DNA of 50,946 nt from the NCBI GenBank assembly GCA_947593615.1, contig CANQDR010000013.1, positions 1 through 50,946 of the forward strand. Direction: 5' to 3'. The position numbers and the translations under genes are program-made. Shown piece after piece: positions 24,350 through 30,693 of the stretch (positions within the stretch are counted from its first letter, which is position 1; each line of letters starts with the position of its first letter). Origin of the DNA: an uncultured Clostridia bacterium. GTDB taxonomy: Bacteria; Bacillota; Clostridia; Oscillospirales; Acutalibacteraceae. The notes beneath the pieces are model-generated. The model saw only the letters and a list, made by a program, of their open reading frames with translations. It made no database searches and was not told the origin of the DNA.

Positions 24350-24358
24350 TCTATATAG
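24334..24358. promoter_or_regulatory. Probable MarR operator
   Basis: TTCTATATAG occurs twice (24334-24343 and 24349-24358), 15 bases apart, and each copy contains the palindrome CTATATAG. The pair brackets the -10 box, which suits autorepression by the MarR protein encoded next. Confidence 0.65.
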
Positions 24359-24371
24359 AGGTGATGAGATC

Positions 24372-24815
24372 TTGATAAAAACAAACGGCGGATTTCTGAT
24401 AACTCAGATTAAACAGATACAGGGACGGGTATTTGAAAAATTGCTTGTAAAGTACGGAATTGAAGAATTTAACAGCGCACAGGGCAGAATACTTTATGTT
24501 TTATGGCAGGAGGATAACCTTCCTATTATAGAGTTATCACACCGAACGGGACTTGCCAAAACAACGCTTACAAGTATGCTTGACCGACTTGAGGCTAAAG
24601 GTTTATTATATCGTACAATTGATAAAAAAAACAGACGGCAAATACGGATTGTGTTATCTGATATGGCAAAATCGCTTGAAAATAAATATAACGCAGTTTC
24701 GGATGAGATGTCCGAAATTTTTTACCGTGGTTTCTCTGATGAAGAAATCAACGAGTTAGAATCCAAATTAAATCTGATTTTAAAAAATTTAAATGAAAAA
24801 GGGGAAACATTATGA
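24372..24815 (+). CDS. MarR-family transcriptional regulator
   Basis: The 147-residue winged-helix protein has a dimerisation N terminus, the recognition region LSHRTGLAKTTLTSMLDRLEAKGLLYR and the wing DKKNRRQIRIVLSD. It starts at TTG 24372, 8 bases after GAGGTG; the frame upstream runs through the promoter. It overlaps the following FMN-barrel gene by 4 bases (ATGA). The layout is typical of a regulator that represses its own operon until an inducer binds. The ligand is unknown. Confidence 0.88.
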   Translation: MIKTNGGFLITQIKQIQGRVFEKLLVKYGIEEFNSAQGRILYVLWQEDNLPIIELSHRTGLAKTTLTSMLDRLEAKGLLYRTIDKKNRRQIRIVLSDMAKSLENKYNAVSDEMSEIFYRGFSDEEINELESKLNLILKNLNEKGETL

Positions 24816-25459
24816 CAAACAAAATGATAAGTGAAATTTCTTCCTTAGTTGAGAACGCAAAAACGGTATTCGTGTCATCTGTTGACGAAAACGGTTATCC
24901 GAATACAAAAGCAATGCTTTCTCTTCAGCGTGACGGACTTGGCGTTCACTATTTTTCAACAAATTTGTCTTCAAAAAGAGTATCACAATTTAAACAAAAT
25001 CCCAAAGCGTGCATTTATTATTGTGATGAATCCGCATTTCAGGGCTTAATGCTTACAGGAAAAATTGAGGTTTGCACCGACTCATATCATAAAGAACTGC
25101 TATGGCGTGAGGGTTTTGAAATGTATTATCCAAAGGGAGTAACAGATGATGATTATTGCGTCTATAAGTTCATCGCTGAAAAAGGCAGATATTATCCCGG
25201 TTCAAGAGAAACATTTGATATAAATGAGCTTATTAAAGCCGAACTTATGATGATAATTGAAAAATTTGCAGAGAGCGGCTGGGATTTGATTTCGATTCCG
25301 TCAAAAGCATGGCTTGATAACAGGAAGAATACTTCCGAGCTGATTACTGCAATTGAGCAAGCTGACAAAGAGTGCGGAAGCTGCGGCTGTGAGTTTGACA
25401 ATCTTTATAAAAAGGCTTTGATTTATCTAAAAAGTAACATTGAGATATTTTGCAAATAA
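24812..25459 (+). CDS. FMN split-barrel protein with a C-terminal cysteine-rich helical domain
   Basis: Residues 1-130 are a pyridoxamine-phosphate-oxidase-like split barrel (AKTVFVSSVDENGYPNTKAM, YYPKGVTDDDYCVYKFIAE). Residues 140-215 are a separate helical segment ending ADKECGSCGCEFDNLYKKAL, with three cysteines in CGSCGC that could bind a metal or act as thiols. Small proteins like this C-terminal part exist on their own in gut Firmicutes, from memory. It is translationally coupled to marR by the ATGA overlap and is the operon's only structural gene. A flavin-dependent detoxification or redox role is inferred. Confidence 0.82.
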   Translation: MTNKMISEISSLVENAKTVFVSSVDENGYPNTKAMLSLQRDGLGVHYFSTNLSSKRVSQFKQNPKACIYYCDESAFQGLMLTGKIEVCTDSYHKELLWREGFEMYYPKGVTDDDYCVYKFIAEKGRYYPGSRETFDINELIKAELMMIIEKFAESGWDLISIPSKAWLDNRKNTSELITAIEQADKECGSCGCEFDNLYKKALIYLKSNIEIFCK

Positions 25460-25500
25460 ACAAAACATCTGCCGTTTCATATTATAGAATGTTAATGTTT

Positions 25501-25529
25501 AAGGACAAACTTTTAAAAAGTTTGTCCTT
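25501..25529 (+). terminator. Terminator of the marR-FMN-barrel operon
   Basis: AAGGACAAACTTT and AAAGTTTGTCCTT form a perfect 13-bp stem with a 3-base loop, followed by TTCTG. It lies about 40 bases past the stop. Confidence 0.7.
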
Positions 25530-25590
25530 TTCTGCTGTGTGTTTAATTTAAAATTAACATTTATAATATTATCCCTTTCAGTCAAATAAA

Positions 25591-25620
25591 TTCAGGACAT
25601 AGTACACCTATGTCCCTGAA
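25591..25620 (-). terminator. ppk2 terminator
   Basis: TTCAGGACATAG and CTATGTCCCTGAA pair with one bulge. The minus-strand continuation is TTTATTT. It lies 16 bases past the ppk2 stop. Confidence 0.65.
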
Positions 25621-25635
25621 TAAAATTATTTTACT

Positions 25636-26508
25636 TTATTCCTCGCTGAGCAGGATTTCCTTGTCTTTTTGCAAATTATTCTGTGCTTCGTCGCTCAGTA
25701 CAGGATACTGCGGCGCAATTTTTTTAAACACGTCAACTACTGCTTCAGACACAAGATACCGTGTGTACCACTTTTTATCGGCAGGCAGAATATACCACGG
25801 GCTGTTTTTGGTGGCAGTTGCGTTTATTGCGCTCTCATACGCCTCCATATATTCATCCCAATAGGCTCGTTCCTTGACATCCGAAGCTGAAAACTTCCAG
25901 TTTTTAATTTTTAAGTCAATTCTTTCGAGAAATCTCTTTTTTTGCTCCTCCTTTGAAACATTAAGAAAAAACTTTATTATTCTGTAACCGTTATTGTATT
26001 CATATTTTTCAAAATTTTTGATGTCCTCATATCTCTTTGAAATAACGTCTCCGTGCTTACATCTGTTCGGCATTTTTGCACTCTCATACAGTTTGTGAAC
26101 CTTTACAACAAGAACATCCTCATAATATGAGCGGTTGAATATTGCCATCTTGCCTCTTACAGGAAAACATTTTATTGCTCGCCACAAAAAGCCGTGCGAG
26201 CTTTCCTCGCTGTTAGGTACCTTAAAGGAATAAACGTCAATTCCCTGAGGATTAAGACCGCTCATAACATTTTTTATCGTACTGTCTTTTCCTGCCGCAT
26301 CCATAGCCTGAAAAATCAACACAAGCCCCTCTTTGCCCTCCGAGTAGAGCCTGTCCTGAAACTCTCCCATTTTCTTTAGGTTTGCCTGCGTTTTCTTAAT
26401 TATTTTTTCCTTGCTGACACTGTCGTCGGGTTTGGTCGGAAAGCTTTTCAGCTTTATTTTCCTGTCACCTTTTACCGCAAAATCTCTTAAATCACTCATA
26501 TTTTTCAT
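25636..26508 (-). CDS. ppk2: Polyphosphate kinase 2 family nucleotide phosphotransferase
   Basis: PPK2 enzymes use polyphosphate to phosphorylate nucleoside mono- or diphosphates. The 290-residue protein shows the P-loop IFQAMDAAGKDSTIKNVM, the lid region and the second motif FNRSYYEDVLVVKVH, then IKFFLNVSKEEQKKRFLER, all typical of one-domain PPK2. The preference for AMP, ADP or GDP cannot be read safely. It follows the phosphopantetheinyl transferase on the minus strand by 47 bases. Together with ppk1 at 9.7-11.9 kb it gives the cell both a polyphosphate maker and a user. Confidence 0.93.
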   Translation of the reverse strand: MKNMSDLRDFAVKGDRKIKLKSFPTKPDDSVSKEKIIKKTQANLKKMGEFQDRLYSEGKEGLVLIFQAMDAAGKDSTIKNVMSGLNPQGIDVYSFKVPNSEESSHGFLWRAIKCFPVRGKMAIFNRSYYEDVLVVKVHKLYESAKMPNRCKHGDVISKRYEDIKNFEKYEYNNGYRIIKFFLNVSKEEQKKRFLERIDLKIKNWKFSASDVKERAYWDEYMEAYESAINATATKNSPWYILPADKKWYTRYLVSEAVVDVFKKIAPQYPVLSDEAQNNLQKDKEILLSEE

Positions 26509-26555
26509 CTCCTTATATCTTTTTTGCTAAAACTTGATAAGAATTTTAACAATCC

Positions 26556-27182
26556 TTAAAGCGTCTTTATCACATTCTTATTAGTTTCAGCATTAAAATC
26601 AATAAATTCTATATATTGCGGAAAATCGTTATTTTCGGAGCACACCGATATGACATAATCGGAAAAATGCCATGTCTTTAAATAGTAGTTTATCCCATTT
26701 TCCGAAAAAATATTTTTGCTGACATCAACGCTTTTTGCACTGCGGTGAAATCCCTCTCCAATGCATTTGAGCAGGCTTTCTTTTTTTGTCCATAAATCAT
26801 AAAAAATGCCTGTCTTATCTGATGAGGATTTGATTTTTTCTGTTTCATTACTGCAAAAAACAATTTTTCCTATTTTTTCGGAATTAACAAATTTGATTTT
26901 TTCGATATCACAACCGACACTCCATTCAGACAGTGCAAATAATACATAATCTCCGCTGTGCGACAAATTAAAACAACTGCCGCTTTCAGCAAAGGGTTTT
27001 CCAAAAGGATTTGTCCTTATTATATCGTTATTTAAAAAACAATTTATCATAAGTCCGCCAGCTATACATCTCTTTTTGTCGTCAATATTTTTTAAACGTT
27101 TGACCTTTAATGCACGCTCTGCGCTGATTTGATTAACTCTTTCCAAACTTACATCCTTTATATCCGTAAGAAAAAGCTTCAT
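26556..27182 (-). CDS. 4'-phosphopantetheinyl transferase, Sfp type
   Basis: This enzyme moves phosphopantetheine from coenzyme A onto a serine of an acyl- or peptidyl-carrier protein. The 208-residue length and the magnesium/CoA motifs VGCDIEKIKF and DLWTKKESLLKCIGEG are diagnostic of the pseudo-dimeric Sfp class. The ATG at 27182 has GGAG 7 bases upstream; the extra 10 codons of the longer frame are not needed. No polyketide, peptide synthetase or carrier-protein gene is in the window. It lies between an AbrB-like gene and ppk2 on one strand. Confidence 0.9.
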   Translation of the reverse strand: MKLFLTDIKDVSLERVNQISAERALKVKRLKNIDDKKRCIAGGLMINCFLNNDIIRTNPFGKPFAESGSCFNLSHSGDYVLFALSEWSVGCDIEKIKFVNSEKIGKIVFCSNETEKIKSSSDKTGIFYDLWTKKESLLKCIGEGFHRSAKSVDVSKNIFSENGINYYLKTWHFSDYVISVCSENNDFPQYIEFIDFNAETNKNVIKTL

Positions 27183-27263
27183 TTCATCTCCGTCCAATTT
27201 ATTCTTAAACAATATTCATATTTATAAATTGATGATGATATATTTATAATAAAAGTTTAGCTG

Positions 27264-27500
27264 TTACGATTTTAGTTTGGCAAGGCAGTTTTTACAAATG
27301 TGTTTTTCCTCGAATAAAATTAAATTTTCAACTGAATTACAAAAAATACATTTGCTTTCAGCTTTTTTAATGGTGATACACTCGTCATTTGCTTCAATAT
27401 GCAAATAATCACCGGGATTAATGTTCAAATGCTTGCGTATATCTTTTGATATTACAATTCGGCCTGCTATGTCAATTTCTTTGAAATTTGTATAAATCAT
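27264..27500 (-). CDS. AbrB/SpoVT-like DNA-binding protein with a C-terminal zinc knuckle
   Basis: The 78-residue protein has a SpoVT-AbrB swapped-hairpin domain at 1-50 (DIAGRIVISKDIRKHLNI and NPGDYLHIEANDECITIKKA). A CxxC-x15-CxxC pair follows (CIFC and CKNC), probably a small zinc ribbon. AbrB-like proteins are transition-state regulators. The zinc ribbon version is common in Clostridia. It is divergent from spmA with 146 bases between them, so it may regulate spmAB or itself. No operator could be recognised. Confidence 0.85.
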   Translation of the reverse strand: MIYTNFKEIDIAGRIVISKDIRKHLNINPGDYLHIEANDECITIKKAESKCIFCNSVENLILFEEKHICKNCLAKLKS

Positions 27501-27646
27501 ACCTTACACCCTAATTAATTTATTTTGTCTATATTTTAACATTTAATGGTATATTTGTCAATATTTACCGTAAAATATATAAATAATTTTTATATTTTTG
27601 CACATTTTGTTGTGTAAAAAACGTTTTTGTCGAAACAGGTGAAAAA

Positions 27647-28222
27647 ATGCTGAACTATATTTGGAGCGGACTTGTCATAATAAGCATTACCTGCTCAATA
27701 ATTTTCGGAAACACAAGTAATTTGTCGAAGGCATTAATCGACAGCGGAGCTTCCTCAATCGAACTTATTTTTACAATGGCAGGAATAATGTGCCTTTGGT
27801 CGGGAATTATGAAGATTGCTGTCGAAAGCGGGTTTACCTCCGCAATAGCAAAACTGTTTGCACCTCTTTTGCGTCCTTTGTTTCCAAGTCTTGATAAAAA
27901 CAGCGCCGCTTTTAAAAGCATAACAATGAATATAAGCGCCAATCTTCTTGGACTCGGGAATGCCGCAACTCCGTTTGGTCTGAAGGCAATGGAGCAGCTG
28001 CATACGCTGAACAACAAAAGTGACACAGCAAGCAACGAAATGGTGATTTTTGTCGTAATGAACACCGCTTCTCTTCAGCTGCTTCCCACAACTCTTGCAA
28101 CACTAAGACAAACCTACGGCAGCAGCGCGCCCTTTGAAATCATTGTTCCCGTATGGATAAGTTCAGCCTGTGCTCTTGCCGTTGCGCTTATTTTGGCATG
28201 CACTTTAAATTTAAAAAAATGA
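27647..28222 (+). CDS. spmA: Spore maturation protein A
   Basis: SpmA is a membrane protein with a nucleoside-recognition (GATE) domain that is needed, with SpmB, for normal spore core dehydration. The 191-residue protein has about four to five hydrophobic helices, with the conserved NISANLLGLGNAATPFGLKA and VVMNTASLQLLPTTLATLR. The ATG has AGGTG a few bases upstream. spmB follows after 9 bases on the same strand. The substrate of the pair is not established. Confidence 0.93.
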   Translation: MLNYIWSGLVIISITCSIIFGNTSNLSKALIDSGASSIELIFTMAGIMCLWSGIMKIAVESGFTSAIAKLFAPLLRPLFPSLDKNSAAFKSITMNISANLLGLGNAATPFGLKAMEQLHTLNNKSDTASNEMVIFVVMNTASLQLLPTTLATLRQTYGSSAPFEIIVPVWISSACALAVALILACTLNLKK

Positions 28223-28231
28223 GATGATATT

Positions 28232-28744
28232 ATGGAATTTGTTATGCCCGCATTTGCCTGTACGGTTGTAATTTTCGGACTTGTCAGGCGGGTGCCGGTT
28301 TTTGATGTATTTCTTAAAGGAGCAAAGGAGGGAATTCAGCTTTTATATTCAATCGCACCTACAATAATGGGTCTTGTATTTGCAATCGACTTACTCAGGG
28401 CAAGCGGAGCCGTTGATTCACTATGCAAACTAATAGAACCTGCCGCTGAATATCTGGGTTTTCCTAAGGAAATAGTCCCTATGGCACTTTTGCGCCCTAT
28501 TTCAGGAGGGGGATCAACCGCTCTTCTTACCGCCCTTTATCAGGACTGCGGTCCTGACAGCTTTGCCGGCAGAGTAGCCTCTGTTCTTGCAGGCTCGAGT
28601 GAGACGACGTTTTATGCTATTGCAATGTACTACGGATGTATAAAAGTAAAAAAAATACGTCATACGCTTTTTGCCGCGCTAATGGCTGATTTTACGGCCG
28701 TAGTAGTCAGCATTATTACAGTAAGAATTTTTTTCGGTAATTAA
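28232..28744 (+). CDS. spmB: Spore maturation protein B
   Basis: This 170-residue membrane partner of SpmA also has a GATE-type domain. Conserved stretches include FLKGAKEGIQLLYSIAPT, LLRPISGGGSTALLTALYQD and VLAGSSETTFYAIAMYYG. It starts 9 bases after the spmA stop, so the pair is one operon. It is probably expressed in the mother cell or forespore during sporulation, though no clear sporulation promoter is visible upstream of spmA. Confidence 0.93.
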   Translation: MEFVMPAFACTVVIFGLVRRVPVFDVFLKGAKEGIQLLYSIAPTIMGLVFAIDLLRASGAVDSLCKLIEPAAEYLGFPKEIVPMALLRPISGGGSTALLTALYQDCGPDSFAGRVASVLAGSSETTFYAIAMYYGCIKVKKIRHTLFAALMADFTAVVVSIITVRIFFGN

Positions 28745-29193
28745 AATCAACTTAAATAAGCTGACAAAGCAATTATGACCGTTATTTTATAAACATATAA
28801 TATATATTTACAAATTCACCAAAATAAAAAATTTATTTTTATCTATTATACAATTGACATAAGTTTTATACTTTATGTAATTATAAATTGATATTATTTT
28901 ATCAAACTCTTTTTTGTGGAAATCAAAAAATCATTTGTTTTTACATTAGTTCTGTAAAATTCTTGTAAATAACTCCCTGATTTAATTGAAGTTTTAACAC
29001 TTTCAACATGATTTTCAACATCTTTTTGAAGCAAAAGAAATATACTGTTTGTATATCTTCGATTTGCGAAAAATAATTTTCATCAATAGTTCTTTAAAAA
29101 ATATTTAAAAATGTAATTTTATAATTAGTATTATAACTGCTATAATTCCATAATTGAAAATGGTTGCATAAATATTATGATTGAGGTGTTTTT
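28745..29193. other. 449-base AT-rich gap without a gene
   Basis: I see no credible frame, tRNA or strong hairpin. A weak promoter-like pair, TTGACA at 28854-28859 and TGTAAT 16 bases later, is the only signal, 300 bases before the next gene. The base composition is far more AT-rich than the flanking genes. Confidence 0.4.
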
Positions 29194-29775
29194 ATGCAAA
29201 AAAAAATAATGAAATATGAAATCAGCGGAATTTTCTTTGTAATAATAATGTCGGTGTTTCTGCAAAATCTGTACTCTTTATGCGGGCGCGAGCTTATAGG
29301 TGTTATGTTCGGAGCTGTAAACGACAGTATATGGGAAACAGGCAAGACAATTATGTTTTCTTATCTTCTATGGAGTATGATTGAGCTTTTGTGTATTCAT
29401 CCGCCTTTTAAAAAGTTTACGGTTGTAAAAATCTTTACGCTTTACTATCTCGGTTTGTCTTACATATTATTGTGTCTCATATTTTTGCTTTTCGGTTCAG
29501 GTTCACACTCGCTTCCTGAATTCACGGCGGCAGTCGTATGCATATCAACGGCGTCATTTTTATCTTTCAGACTTTTATTTTCAGAAAAGAAATTCGAAAA
29601 ACTCTTTGCGCCTGCCTTTTTTATGTTTCTTCTCTTTACTGCAATATTTTGCAGCTTTACGCCTTTCCCTCCCAAAATATACATTTTTATGGACAGAACA
29701 ACACATCTTTACGGAATAATACCCGAACATATCGACGCCGGCGCCGTTGCTCTCGACACTCTTTATCGGATTTAG
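29194..29775 (+). CDS. DUF6512-type membrane protein
   Basis: The 193-residue protein has about five hydrophobic segments. The stretch LCGRELIGVMFGAVNDSIWE, followed by KTIMFSYLLWSMIELL, fits the small uncharacterised DUF6512 membrane family of Clostridia. The function is unknown. The ATG has GAGGTG 7 bases upstream. It stands alone, with AT-rich DNA before it and rlmB 83 bases after. Confidence 0.7.
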   Translation: MQKKIMKYEISGIFFVIIMSVFLQNLYSLCGRELIGVMFGAVNDSIWETGKTIMFSYLLWSMIELLCIHPPFKKFTVVKIFTLYYLGLSYILLCLIFLLFGSGSHSLPEFTAAVVCISTASFLSFRLLFSEKKFEKLFAPAFFMFLLFTAIFCSFTPFPPKIYIFMDRTTHLYGIIPEHIDAGAVALDTLYRI

Positions 29776-29858
29776 ATTATTTTTCGTAAAAGTATATCTT
29801 ATTCTTGAAATTTATGTTATACTGATAATATATGTAATTTTTAATTGAGGAAAAAGAA

Positions 29859-30608
29859 ATGAATGAAAAAAACAATGAAGCAAAATCCGATGTGATTTCG
29901 GGGCGCAATCCGGTAAGCGAGGCAATCAGAAGCAACAGAGCAATTGATAAGATTCTTGTAGCCAGAGGCGAAAAGAGCGGAGCCGTGGTCGGCATACTTG
30001 CAAAAGCGCGCGAAAAGCAAATTCCCGTCAAAGAGGTTGACCGCATAAAACTTGACCATATATGCGGTAATTCAAGTCATCAGGGGATTATCGCTTTTGC
30101 CGCTGTAAAGGAATACTCGTCGGTTGAGGATATTTTTAAATATGCCGAAAGTCAAAATGAAGCTCCGTTTATTATAGTTCTTGACGAAATTGAGGACCCC
30201 CACAATCTCGGTGCAATAATACGTACAGCCGAGTGTGCCGGAGTCCATGGCATTGTTGTTCCGAAACGAAGAAGTGCAGGCTTAAACTACACGGTAGGCA
30301 AAGCTTCTGCCGGAGCGATAGAATATATGAGAGTTGCACGTGTTACAAACATTTCAAATTTGCTTGATGAATTGAAATCACGCGGAGTATGGGTTTACGG
30401 TGCGGATATGAATGGCACTGACTATACAAAATGCGATTTTTCGGGTGCTTGCGCCATTGTAATCGGAAACGAAGGCAAGGGAATATCGCGCCTTGTAAGA
30501 GAAAAATGCGATGTTATAGTGTCACTGCCCATGAAGGGAAAAATCAATTCTCTTAATGCCTCCGTTGCCGCAGGAATACTAATGTACAGCGCAATGAAAA
30601 ACAGATAA
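29859..30608 (+). CDS. rlmB: 23S rRNA guanosine-2'-O-methyltransferase (TrmH/SpoU family, RlmB-like)
   Basis: This SAM-dependent enzyme methylates a 2'-hydroxyl in 23S rRNA. The 249-residue protein has the N-terminal substrate-binding domain (SGRNPVSEAIRSNRAID) and the knotted SPOUT domain, with motif 1 DEIEDPHNLGAIIRTAECAG, motif 2 AIVIGNEGKGISRLV and motif 3 MKGKINSLNASVAAGILMY. The exact target nucleotide is assumed from family similarity. The ATG has a GAGGAAAA leader and a good promoter-like region upstream. Confidence 0.93.
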   Translation: MNEKNNEAKSDVISGRNPVSEAIRSNRAIDKILVARGEKSGAVVGILAKAREKQIPVKEVDRIKLDHICGNSSHQGIIAFAAVKEYSSVEDIFKYAESQNEAPFIIVLDEIEDPHNLGAIIRTAECAGVHGIVVPKRRSAGLNYTVGKASAGAIEYMRVARVTNISNLLDELKSRGVWVYGADMNGTDYTKCDFSGACAIVIGNEGKGISRLVREKCDVIVSLPMKGKINSLNASVAAGILMYSAMKNR

Positions 30609-30693
30609 AGGATTATTTAAACAGCCGCATATGCGCATTATTTATTTGTACGGTTTAACCTTAATATCGTAATAAAATGAAGGAGTGTAAATT

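Noticed and set aside
28745..29193. A structured RNA or missed small gene in the 449-base gap
   Set aside because: The DNA is very AT-rich, with no ribosome-site-plus-start combination and no stable GC stem.
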